The notes: generated by a model not told the origin, from the letters alone. DNA of 6,492 nucleotides from Phycisphaerales bacterium (GCA_028288775.1 JAQGHP010000001.1:1-6492); one strand, 5' to 3'. Counted from the first letter of the stretch, positions 1-6,070 are shown. Translations and numbers: made by a program.

Positions 1-20
1 TTCAGTCTTTCGCCCATACG

Positions 21-50
21 GGAAAACTTCTCGCGATAAGAGAGTTTTCC
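21..50. repeat. Bulged inverted repeat (hairpin)
   Basis: GGAAAAC (21-27) pairs with GTTTTCC (44-50). The stem continues through CTC-type pairs (about 29-32 with 40-43) with one unpaired T, giving about 11 bp and a 7-nt loop at 33-39. It could end transcription arriving from the left, but no T-run follows, so a classical rho-independent terminator is not supported. Confidence 0.4.
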
Positions 51-170
51 TCCCAGACGCCGCCTCAACTCGAAACGTGCCATGCTTCACCTGCAGAGGA
101 TTGCCAACGAGGTAACGGGGCCGAACACTCGGTCCACGACGTTCCCGATTTTTGCTGATTGATTAGTTGC

Positions 171-208
171 CCGCTTTGTGTCGCTGCGAGGGGCCTTTAA
201 CAAAGCGG
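171..208. repeat. Perfect 9-bp inverted repeat with 20-nt loop
   Basis: CCGCTTTGT at 171-179 is the exact reverse complement of ACAAAGCGG at 200-208. The flanks hold further short self-complementary stretches (GCGG/CCGC at 205-208 and 212-215, CCCG/CGGG near 230-238), so alternative folds are possible. There is no T-run on the + strand. Its role is unknown: it may be an operator, an RNA structure or part of a dispersed repeat. Confidence 0.4.
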
Positions 209-574
209 ATGCCGCAACCAGAAAAACACCCCGACGGGCGCGCGGCGTGTCCAAGTGCCGCGCGGCGTTTCGCCCCGATGTGTCAAGAAGCAAGCAATCG
301 CAAGCCCATGCCGCGAGCCTGCGCACCCTCTCGATGCGCCTCAGGAATTGGTGCCGATTCTGGGGGGCTGGTGGGAGGGCGTGCGCGTGCCGCGATTCGG
401 GCACTTACCCTTTCACCGCCAACACTTCCGACGGGCCGGCGGCATCACGCGCCATGCTTATCCGATGTCCGGTCAGACGATGTCGTCTCGATCCGCCGCG
501 ACGCTCTTGGTGCCGCGACGCATGCGTAACAATTTGGCGGCATTTGCCTACTTATTATGACGACGAGAAAAATG

Positions 575-612
575 TGTGGCAATTTGCAACCACAGTATTC
601 GCAAGGAATAAT
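575..612 (+). promoter_or_regulatory. Candidate sigma70-type promoter overlapping a dyad
   Basis: TTGCAA (584-589) and AATAAT (607-612) are separated by 17 bp, the optimal spacing. They match the -35 and -10 consensus at 4/6 and 5/6. They lie in an A+T-richer island of otherwise G+C-rich DNA. The -35 sits inside a dyad, TGTGG (575-579) and CCACA (590-594), which could be a repressor or activator site. Transcription from here would start near 619 and leave a leader of about 190 nt before the regulator gene. The match is by eye; planctomycete promoters are poorly defined, so this is only a candidate. Confidence 0.35.
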
Positions 613-735
613 GTTCGATGCCCGCATGCGCCGCTGCGCGCGAAACCGGCAGGGCGCACCGGTGGCGGTATACGTTGCCTTCTCCTTGGGCAGCCCCTTG
701 CGTCGATACCTTCCGCTGCGTCATACTATCGCCGT

Positions 736-751
736 TGGTATTCCCTTTGCC
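736..751 (+). promoter_or_regulatory. Weak sigma54-like -24/-12 element
   Basis: TGG (736-738) and TTGC (747-750) place the key GG and GC doublets at the spacing of the TGGCAC-N5-TTGCA consensus. Eight of the eleven specified positions match by my count; the C and second C of the -24 box and the last A of the -12 box do not. Transcription would begin near 762, about 48 nt before the regulator's ATG. In G+C-rich DNA such a match can easily arise by chance. The downstream regulator itself lacks the GAFTGA motif, so it would not be the activator. Confidence 0.25.
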
Positions 752-756
752 CTTGC

Positions 757-798
757 ATCCGCGGGCACTCCGCAAGGGTGGGGCGGGCTGCGGATTTT
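757..798 (+). terminator. Leader hairpin followed by TTTT, possible attenuator
   Basis: ATCCGCGG (757-764) pairs with CTGCGGAT (788-795), eight pairs including one G-T wobble. A smaller inner stem, CCGC (770-773) with GCGG (783-786), is also possible. The run T795-T798 follows at once, and the regulator's ATG is 12 nt beyond it. The form resembles a weak intrinsic terminator or a leader structure that limits translation of the operon. The short T-run and long loop make this uncertain. Confidence 0.25.
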
Positions 799-809
799 AC
801 CGAACTGTC

Positions 810-2216
810 ATGGCCGATCACCCGGTGGCGGAAACAACGTCGCTTCGCATCCTCGTCATCGACGACGAGGCCAACATCCGCTTTGCCCTTGCGATGTGCC
901 TGGAATCGGCGGGGCACAAGGTCGTCGCCCAGGGGACAATCGAAGGCGCGCTGTCGGAAACTTCGCGGCAGGCGTTCGACCTGATCTTTCTCGACGTGAG
1001 GCTCGGAAACGACAACGGCCTCGATTACATCCCCGCTCTCCTTCAGGACAACCCGTGGGTGCGCATCGTCGTCATCACCGCGTACGCGTCGATCCAGACG
1101 GCCGTCGAGGCGATGAAACTCGGCGCCAGTGATTACCTTCCCAAGCCTTTCGAACACGCCCAACTGCTGCTGCTCACCCGCAAGGTCGCCGAGCGACGGC
1201 AGCTCGAACGCAAGATGGACGCCCTGCAGCGAACCCTCGGATCCATGGACCCGGAGTGGGATTTCCCGACCTCGAGCCCCGTGTGGCAGGACGCCCTCGA
1301 GGTCGCACGCCGCGTCGCGGCGAGCAACGTCGCGGTCCTCGTCCGCGGGGAACCAGGCACTGGCCGCGGACGCCTCGCGCGCGCCATCCACGCCTGGAGC
1401 GGGCGGCCGAACGGCCCGTTCACTTCAGTCTCCTTGCGTGGCCGTTCGTCCGACGAAGTGGAGATGGAAATTTTCGGCGACCGCGCGGAACGCGGTGGAA
1501 CAGTCGGCGGCGCGGTGGCGATGTGCCACGGTGGGACGCTGCTGCTCGAGGAAGTGGGGACGCTTCCGCTCAATCTACAGCCGGCGCTCGTCGCCCTGCT
1601 CCGGGACAAGGAGTTCGAGCGGCCCGACGCACTCGACCGCCGACCGATCGACGTCCGCGTCATCGCGACGAGCGATAGCGACCTTGAGCCGCTCGTCGTG
1701 TCGGGCAAATTCCGGACGGATCTGCATTCGGCGTTGAACGTGATCCGGATCGACGTCCCGCCGCTCCGCGAGCGCGCCGAGGATGTGCCCATGCTGGCCG
1801 GCCGATACCTCGCCCACTTCGCGCGCGAACACCACCGGCATATCGTGGCGTTCACGCGGGACGCCTTGTTTCTCCTCAAGGCGCATGATTGGCCCGGCAA
1901 CATCCGTGAGCTGAGGAACGTGGTGGAGCGCGCCGTCCTGGTTTGCGACTCCGACCAGATCGGCCTGAAGCACCTGCCGGCTGAATTGATCAGCGGCAAA
2001 GTTACGGGCTCGGGCGAAGCGGTGGCGGGCCATGCGATCGGCGACCTCGTTCCGCTGAAGGTGATCGAGGAGGCGCACATCCGCCAGGTGCTCGTCGCCG
2101 CCCGGACGACCCGCCGGGCCGCCGCGATCCTGGAGATCGACCCGAGCACCCTTTTCCGGAAGTTGAAGGGCTACCGTTACGACGAGGAGCCGGCTGGTGA
2201 CAAGCCTTCGCAATAA
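810..2216 (+). CDS. AlgB/NtrC-type response regulator with degenerate AAA+ domain
   Basis: A cytoplasmic transcriptional regulator of 468 residues. The receiver (about 12-125) is complete: D18 and D19, phosphoacceptor D62, T90 and K112. A linker leads to an AAA+ domain (about 155-395), and a Fis-type HTH (about 434-455, RRAAAILEIDPSTLFRKLKGY) ends the protein. By recalled sequence it is closest to AlgB (ARAIHAWS, LQPALVALLRDKEFER). The ATPase looks disabled: Walker A is GEPGTGRG with R186 for Lys, Walker B LLLEE has E247 for Asp, sensor I has D289 for Asn, R302 of the finger pair is kept but A308 replaces the other Arg, and no GAFTGA loop lies between G223 and G241. Sigma54 activation is therefore unlikely. 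ATG810 is chosen because the receiver begins just after it. The frame opens at 618 with an SD-like AAGGA, but that 64-residue extension has less G+C at third positions (about 67% against 80% in a sample of the body) and no family match. No clear SD precedes 810. Confidence 0.9.
   Translation: MADHPVAETTSLRILVIDDEANIRFALAMCLESAGHKVVAQGTIEGALSETSRQAFDLIFLDVRLGNDNGLDYIPALLQDNPWVRIVVITAYASIQTAVEAMKLGASDYLPKPFEHAQLLLLTRKVAERRQLERKMDALQRTLGSMDPEWDFPTSSPVWQDALEVARRVAASNVAVLVRGEPGTGRGRLARAIHAWSGRPNGPFTSVSLRGRSSDEVEMEIFGDRAERGGTVGGAVAMCHGGTLLLEEVGTLPLNLQPALVALLRDKEFERPDALDRRPIDVRVIATSDSDLEPLVVSGKFRTDLHSALNVIRIDVPPLRERAEDVPMLAGRYLAHFAREHHRHIVAFTRDALFLLKAHDWPGNIRELRNVVERAVLVCDSDQIGLKHLPAELISGKVTGSGEAVAGHAIGDLVPLKVIEEAHIRQVLVAARTTRRAAAILEIDPSTLFRKLKGYRYDEEPAGDKPSQ
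2184..2189 (+). promoter_or_regulatory. Ribosome binding site of the kinase gene, inside the regulator gene
   Basis: GAGGAG lies 7 nt before the GTG at 2197. It supports that GTG as the real start, and it sits within the last codons of the regulator, so translation of the kinase can be coupled to the upstream gene. Confidence 0.7.
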
Positions 2217-4047
2217 GCTGTGGCTGGGGTTTGGCAGCCTGTCGGCGATCCTCGCGGCGGTCGGCGTCCTGAGCATCGTTTTCCTGGCCAGGTACACGCA
2301 CACGCTCGAACGGGTGCTGAGAGATAATTACGACAGCGCTGTATACAGCGACGGCATGAAGCAGTCGCTCGACGAACTCGATTTCCGCGCCCAGCGGATG
2401 ATCTGGGAAGAGCCCGCCGCCCTCCGGATGGACCCTGCGGCGCCGCAAGCCCGGTTCGAGCGGTTCCTGCGCGAGCAGCTCGGAAACTGCAACCTGCCCG
2501 GGGAATTGGAAACGACGCAGCGCGTGGCCGATGAATGGAAAGAGTACCGCGCGCGGTACGCCGCATTCGATGCCGTCGCCGCAGGGCAAAGGGCCGGGCT
2601 TTACCGGCGGGACTTGTTGCCCCGATACAAGGAACTGAAACAAGACGCCCAGGGCATCGCCGACATGAACGTCTCGAGCATGGTCTCGGCGGACGGCCGG
2701 GCCAGAAGAACGTTAATACACGTCCGCAATGCCTTGCTCATTTTGGTGGTGGCCGGCATCGTGTTGGCCGCCCTCGTACTCTGGACGGCCACGCTGACGA
2801 TCTTCCGGCCGCTGAAGGACCTTACCCGCTCGGCCCGGCAGATCGAATCGGGCGACCTCGAACAGGACCTCGATCTCCCGGCCCGCCCGCGCGATGAAAT
2901 CGGCATTCTCATCGACGCGTTCAACTCCATGGCGTCGCGGCTGCGTGAATTCAAGCGGATCGATCACGACCGCCTCATCCGTTCCCAACAGACCACGCAA
3001 CTGGCGATCGACAGCCTTCCCGATCCGGTGTTCGTCATCGGGCCCGAAGGCCTCGTCGAAATTTCCAACACCGCGGCCCGGTCGCACTTCGGCATCGAGC
3101 CCGGTCGGGACGTCGCCAGCCTCGGACTCAACTGGCTTTTACCCCTTTATGAAGAGGTGAAGCTTCATCATAAGGCTGTGGAGCCGGTCGCTTATCGCTC
3201 CGCAATCCAGCTATTCATCAACGGCGAGGAGCGATTTCTGCTTCCCAAAGCCGTGCCCATGTCCAGCCCGGACGACAGACAAGTCGGGGTCACGACGATT
3301 CTGGTGGACGTCACGCGCTTTCGGCACATGGACGAGGCGAAGAGCAGTCTCGTCGCGACGGTCTCGCACGAGTTAAGAACGCCGCTCACCTCGCAACGAT
3401 TAGTGCTCGGCTTGCTGCTGGAGACGGTCGGCCCCTTGTTGATCGCGAGCCAGCGGCGGTTGCTTGAAGTCGCCAAGGCCGACAGCGATCGGCTCTATCG
3501 GACGATTGAGGATTTGCTGAGCATCAGCCGGATGGAGGCCGGCCGCGCCCAGTTCCAGTTTCGGCCGATGGCGCCCCGTGAAATTGTCGACGCGGCGGTT
3601 GACGCGTTACGCCCCTTGTTCGCCGATAAGTCCCTGAACTTGACGGTCCGTGCGCCCGCGGACCTGCCTCGCGTGCGCGCCGATGCGCCGTCGATCTTCT
3701 CCGCCCTCACGAACCTGGTCTCCAACGCACTCAAGTTCACCCCGGCGGGGGGGCGCGTCGTCGTGGCTGCCGAAAACGAGGACGGCCGCGTGTCGTTCGC
3801 CGTGACCGACTCGGGCCCGGGCGTGCCCGAAGAATTTCGCGCGCGCATCTTCGAGAAGTTTTTTCGGGTGCCGGTTTCCTCGGGCCCGACCGGCGCCGGG
3901 CTCGGGCTTGCCATCGCGAAACAAATCATCGACGCCCACGACGGCCGCATCGAGTTCAATTGCCCCCGGGAAGGCGGCACCGAGGTTCGTTTCTGGCTTC
4001 CGTGCGAAAAACCCACGTCGTCCCGGCCCCGGCAACTCGCCAATTGA
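2197..4047 (+). CDS. KinB-like membrane sensor histidine kinase (HAMP-PAS-HisKA-HATPase)
   Basis: A 616-residue inner-membrane kinase, the expected partner of the regulator upstream. TM1 covers about 8-31 and TM2 about 179-202, enclosing roughly 145 periplasmic residues, rich in charged residues, that I do not recognise. HAMP follows at about 203-252, then PAS at about 265-375 (DSLPDPVFVIGPEG). The H box SHELRTPLTS carries H391. The ATP-binding part is complete: N box around N506/N510, G1 box DSGPGV (538-543), F box IFEKFF, G2 box GAGLGLA (566-572). It should autophosphorylate on H391 and pass phosphate to D62 of the regulator; KinB-type kinases can also act as phosphatases. The start is GTG, set by GAGGAG 7 nt upstream and by TM1 lying directly after it. 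It overlaps the regulator gene by 20 bp, and this gene order and overlap mark one operon. The architecture is secure; the KinB assignment rests on domain order and on the AlgB-like neighbour. Confidence 0.93.
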   Translation: MTSLRNKLWLGFGSLSAILAAVGVLSIVFLARYTHTLERVLRDNYDSAVYSDGMKQSLDELDFRAQRMIWEEPAALRMDPAAPQARFERFLREQLGNCNLPGELETTQRVADEWKEYRARYAAFDAVAAGQRAGLYRRDLLPRYKELKQDAQGIADMNVSSMVSADGRARRTLIHVRNALLILVVAGIVLAALVLWTATLTIFRPLKDLTRSARQIESGDLEQDLDLPARPRDEIGILIDAFNSMASRLREFKRIDHDRLIRSQQTTQLAIDSLPDPVFVIGPEGLVEISNTAARSHFGIEPGRDVASLGLNWLLPLYEEVKLHHKAVEPVAYRSAIQLFINGEERFLLPKAVPMSSPDDRQVGVTTILVDVTRFRHMDEAKSSLVATVSHELRTPLTSQRLVLGLLLETVGPLLIASQRRLLEVAKADSDRLYRTIEDLLSISRMEAGRAQFQFRPMAPREIVDAAVDALRPLFADKSLNLTVRAPADLPRVRADAPSIFSALTNLVSNALKFTPAGGRVVVAAENEDGRVSFAVTDSGPGVPEEFRARIFEKFFRVPVSSGPTGAGLGLAIAKQIIDAHDGRIEFNCPREGGTEVRFWLPCEKPTSSRPRQLAN

Positions 4048-4218
4048 TTCTAAAAAGCTTGCGAGCTACGGCTGCATCAGCGCGGCCCCGGCGCGGTATA
4101 TATTTCGGGTGCTTCGTTTGCGCCCCGCTATTTCGACGTCGGCACCAACGGCTCGGCCCAATATTTTTCGCGACGTCGGCCTATTCGCTAGCATGTTATT
4201 TCAACACGGACAACCCGC
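4048..4218 (+). promoter_or_regulatory. Spacer with a 10-bp direct repeat, probable control region of the DUF1501 gene
   Basis: This 171-bp spacer is richer in A+T than its neighbours in patches (TATATATTT near 4097-4105, ATATTTTT near 4161-4168). CGACGTCGGC occurs twice, at 4134-4143 and 4171-4180, 37 bp apart; each copy contains the palindrome CGACGTCG. Paired palindromic sites 39-85 bp before a start codon look like an operator for a dimeric regulator. I see no strong terminator after the kinase gene and no clear -35/-10 pair. The only SD-like bases before ATG4219 are ACGGA (4206-4210), which is weak. Confidence 0.35.
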
Positions 4219-5682
4219 ATGACCCCGACCGACCTCATTCGCCTTCAACAACGCCGCACCTTCCTCGGCCAGGCCGCCCGTGGCGTCGGGGCGATGGCGC
4301 TCGCCTCTCTACTGAATCCGCATCTCCTCCGCGCTGCGGATGCTGCATCGAATCCGGTACAAGTCGCCGGCGGCGGAAAGCTGCCGCACTGGCGCGGGAT
4401 CGTTCATCCGCTGCACTTTCGGCAGAAGGCCAAGCGCGTGATCTGGCTGACGATGGCCGGCGGGCCGTCGCACCTGGAGACGTTCGACCACCGCCCCAAG
4501 CTCGCCGAGATGCACGGCAAGCCGATGCCCGAGAGCTTCACCAAGGGCCAGCCCATCGCGCAGCTCCAGGGTGCGCAGCTTAAATGCTTCGGCCCGCAGT
4601 GGCAGTTTAAGAAATTCGGAAAATCGGGTCAGGAAATCTGCGAGCTGCTCCCGAACATCGGGAGCGTCGCCGACGACATCTGCATCATCCGCTCGCTGAC
4701 CACCGAGGCGATCAACCACGACCCCGCCCACACGTTCATGAATACCGGCACCACCATCTCCGGCCGGCCGAGCATGGGGGCATGGGCAACATACGGCCTG
4801 GGGAGCGATTGCGAGAATTTGCCGGGGTTCGTCGTGCTCACCAGCCAGGGTCGCGGCGGGCAGAACCAGCCGATCTCCGCACGCCAGTGGGCGAGCGGGT
4901 TCCTCCCCAGCCGTTTCCAGGGCGTGCAGTTCCGCGGGCAGGGCGACCCGGTGCTCTACCTGGGCCGCCCGGCAGGCGTTAGCCCGTCGCGGCAGCGCGA
5001 CGTTGTCGATGCGATCGAAAAACTCAACGAACAGGAGAACGCGGTCGTTGACGATCCGGAAATCGCCACGCGCATCAATCAATATGAGATGGCCTTCGCG
5101 ATGCAGAGCAGCGTGCCGGAGCTGATGGATTTGTCGAAGGAGCCGCAGCAAATTCTCGACCTCTACGGCACGAAGGGCGCGGACGGCTCATTCGCCGCCA
5201 ACTGCATCATGGCCCGCCGCCTGGCCGAACGCGGCGTGCGGTTCATCCAGCTCTATCACCGCGATTGGGACCATCACGGCAATCTCAAGAACGACATCAA
5301 GCTGAAAGCCGAGGAGGTGGACAAGGCCACCGCCGCGTTGATTACGGATCTAAAAAACCGCGGCATGCTCGACGAGACGCTGGTGGTATGGGGCGGCGAG
5401 TTCGGCCGCACGCCCATGGCCCAGGGCGACGGCCGCGATCATCACATCAAGGGCTTCAGCATGTTCGTCGCCGGCGGCGGCATGCAGGGCGGCATCACCC
5501 ACGGCTCAACCGACGACCTGGGCTACAACGCGGTCGAAGACGTCTGCCCCATCCACGACCTGCACGCCACGATGCTGTACCTCATGGGCGTGGACCACAA
5601 GCAGCTCACGTACAAGTTCCAGGGCCGCGACTTCCGCCTGACGGACGTGTTCGGGAACGTGGTACACAAGATTTTGGCATGA
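4219..5682 (+). CDS. DUF1501 family protein, Tat-exported
   Basis: A 487-residue protein of the DUF1501 family, which belongs to the alkaline phosphatase/sulfatase-like fold group and is hugely expanded in planctomycetes; its substrate is not known. The N-terminus is a twin-arginine signal (QRRTFLGQAA at 11-20, then a hydrophobic stretch to about 38 and a probable cleavage near residues 41-43), so it is likely exported folded. Family landmarks are GGPSHLETFDHRP (81-93), NHDPAHTF (166-173), HRDWDHHGNL (347-356), WGGEFGRTP (391-399), GRDHH (405-409) and HDLHA (446-450). The many His and Asp residues suggest a metal site. The length is normal and the C-terminus intact. Members are usually encoded beside a DUF1549/DUF1553 cytochrome-like protein; here the left neighbour is a kinase and the right neighbour is a repeat block, so it appears solitary. 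Cotranscription with the kinase is possible but the 171-bp gap argues for its own promoter. Confidence 0.95.
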   Translation: MTPTDLIRLQQRRTFLGQAARGVGAMALASLLNPHLLRAADAASNPVQVAGGGKLPHWRGIVHPLHFRQKAKRVIWLTMAGGPSHLETFDHRPKLAEMHGKPMPESFTKGQPIAQLQGAQLKCFGPQWQFKKFGKSGQEICELLPNIGSVADDICIIRSLTTEAINHDPAHTFMNTGTTISGRPSMGAWATYGLGSDCENLPGFVVLTSQGRGGQNQPISARQWASGFLPSRFQGVQFRGQGDPVLYLGRPAGVSPSRQRDVVDAIEKLNEQENAVVDDPEIATRINQYEMAFAMQSSVPELMDLSKEPQQILDLYGTKGADGSFAANCIMARRLAERGVRFIQLYHRDWDHHGNLKNDIKLKAEEVDKATAALITDLKNRGMLDETLVVWGGEFGRTPMAQGDGRDHHIKGFSMFVAGGGMQGGITHGSTDDLGYNAVEDVCPIHDLHATMLYLMGVDHKQLTYKFQGRDFRLTDVFGNVVHKILA

Positions 5683-5740
5683 CACGAAGGCGAAGAGGCC
5701 GCGACGCCACGAAGACGGCCGCGATGAATGCGGGGAAGTG
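5683..5740. repeat. Short degenerate tandem repeat abutting the DUF1501 stop codon
   Basis: CACGAAG occurs at 5683-5689 and 5708-5714, and GGCCGCGA at 5697-5704 and 5717-5724, so two partial copies of one unit follow directly after the TGA at 5680-5682. The second unit resembles the reverse complement of about 6182-6199 (ACGAAG...CCGCGA.GAA), so the palindrome described at 5741-6168 may extend outward to about 5708 and 6200. Nothing here looks coding. Confidence 0.5.
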
Positions 5741-5744
5741 TCGC

Positions 5745-5774
5745 CACAGATGGACACAGATGAACACAGATGAG
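5745..5774. repeat. Three tandem 10-bp CACAGATGRA units, left arm
   Basis: The units are CACAGATGGA, CACAGATGAA and CACAGATGAG, in perfect 10-bp register. I recall this motif as a very common intergenic repeat in planctomycetes and some other phyla, where it is often mis-called as small proteins containing HRWTQMNTD-like strings. Confidence 0.85.
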
Positions 5775-5803
5775 GGCTGCTTCTGTGGCGTGGGCGGCCC
5801 GCC

Positions 5804-5842
5804 TCTGCCGTGGCATGGGCCTGCATCTGCCGTGGCATGGGC
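5804..5842. repeat. 17-bp direct repeat, period 22
   Basis: TCTGCCGTGGCATGGGC occurs at 5804-5820 and again at 5826-5842. A related unit precedes it (5781-5803, TTCTGTGGCGTGGGCGGC and on), so the left arm has about three units where the right arm has two (6081-6106 and about 6052-6080, inverted). The middle unit is shortened after GGGC. Confidence 0.8.
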
Positions 5843-5863
5843 GGCTCGCCCATGGTCACGGCA
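5828..5863. repeat. Strong 15-bp hairpin in the left arm
   Basis: TGCCGTG (5828-5834) pairs with CACGGCA (5857-5863), and CATGGGCG (5836-5843) pairs with CGCCCATG (5847-5854). The two stems are joined by a small G/GT internal loop and capped by GCT. It competes with the neighbouring GTCACGG hairpin for the bases at 5855-5863. Confidence 0.65.
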
Positions 5864-5872
5864 CCCCGTGAC
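5855..5872. repeat. Perfect 7-bp hairpin, left arm
   Basis: GTCACGG (5855-5861), loop CACC, CCGTGAC (5866-5872). Its counterpart in the right arm is at 6033-6050 with a compensated base pair. Confidence 0.65.
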
Positions 5873-5873
5873 G

Positions 5874-5895
5874 TTCGATCCGTACCCGGATCGAA
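5874..5895. repeat. Perfect 9-bp hairpin
   Basis: TTCGATCCG (5874-5882), loop TACC, CGGATCGAA (5887-5895). The stem has no exact twin in the right arm, where a longer and looser TTCGGCC/GGCCGAA pairing occupies the same place. Confidence 0.65.
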
Positions 5896-6032
5896 GAAGG
5901 CAAGAGCGCAGCGACCCTCTTCGCGCGTATCCGCGCCACGAACTAAACCAATGGCACGGATGAGGTCGCTGCGCTCGGGCTTTCTTCGGCCCGGGCTACG
6001 GCTCGACTGAGCTCGCCGAAGTCCGGCCGAAC

Positions 6033-6050
6033 GTCACCGAGTACGGTGAC
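6033..6050. repeat. Perfect 7-bp hairpin, right arm
   Basis: GTCACCG (6033-6039), loop AGTA, CGGTGAC (6044-6050). Compared with 5855-5872, the sixth stem pair is C-G instead of G-C and the loop differs, yet the stem stays perfect. Confidence 0.65.
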
Positions 6051-6051
6051 C

Positions 6052-6070
6052 CATGGGCGGGCCGCCCATG
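6052..6070. repeat. 19-bp perfect odd palindrome
   Basis: CATGGGCGG (6052-6060), central G, CCGCCCATG (6062-6070). It corresponds to the 5836-5854 stem of the left arm and is likewise flanked by a weaker outer pairing (CGGTG 6044-6048 with CACTG 6072-6076). Confidence 0.7.

Larger units (their letters stand above)
1..809. other. Long region without a recognisable gene, upstream of the two-component operon
   Basis: No frame on either strand reads as a known family. The open frames here (for example 178-984 + and 87-404 -) are rich in Arg, Pro, Ala and Cys and look like shadow frames of G+C-rich DNA. What can be seen is a bulged hairpin at 21-50, a 9-bp inverted repeat at 171-208, an A+T-richer island at about 530-615 with a sigma70-like promoter and a dyad, a sigma54-like element at 736-751, and a leader hairpin at 757-795. 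The region may contain the operon's control region plus the remains or 3' flank of something left of the window. I cannot exclude a small RNA or a decayed gene. Confidence 0.5.

Noticed and set aside
87..404. A 105-codon open frame on the - strand
   Set aside because: No recognisable motif and composition typical of a chance frame; it is the best remaining gene candidate in the left region but cannot be supported.
662..680. TGGCGG...TTGCC as a -24/-12 promoter
   Set aside because: The distance between the GG and GC doublets is one base too long.
618..809. Upstream ATG618 as start of the response regulator, with AAGGA 10 nt before it
   Set aside because: The added 64 residues match nothing in the family, include rarer codons (ATA, CTA, AGG) and have less G+C at third positions than the gene body; the receiver starts properly just after ATG810.
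178..984. A 268-codon open frame on the + strand, with shorter companions at 167-529 and 255-560
   Set aside because: Composition is Arg/Ser/Cys-rich without any family motif, and it runs into the regulator gene out of frame; it fits a shadow frame in G+C-rich DNA.
726..1391. A 221-codon antisense frame over the regulator gene (and similar ones over the kinase and DUF1501 genes)
   Set aside because: They mirror strong real genes on the other strand and have no domain of their own.
4107..4122. A second sigma54-like element (GGG...TTTGC) before the DUF1501 gene
   Set aside because: Spacing of GG and GC is right but only about 7 of 11 consensus positions match, which is expected by chance in this composition.
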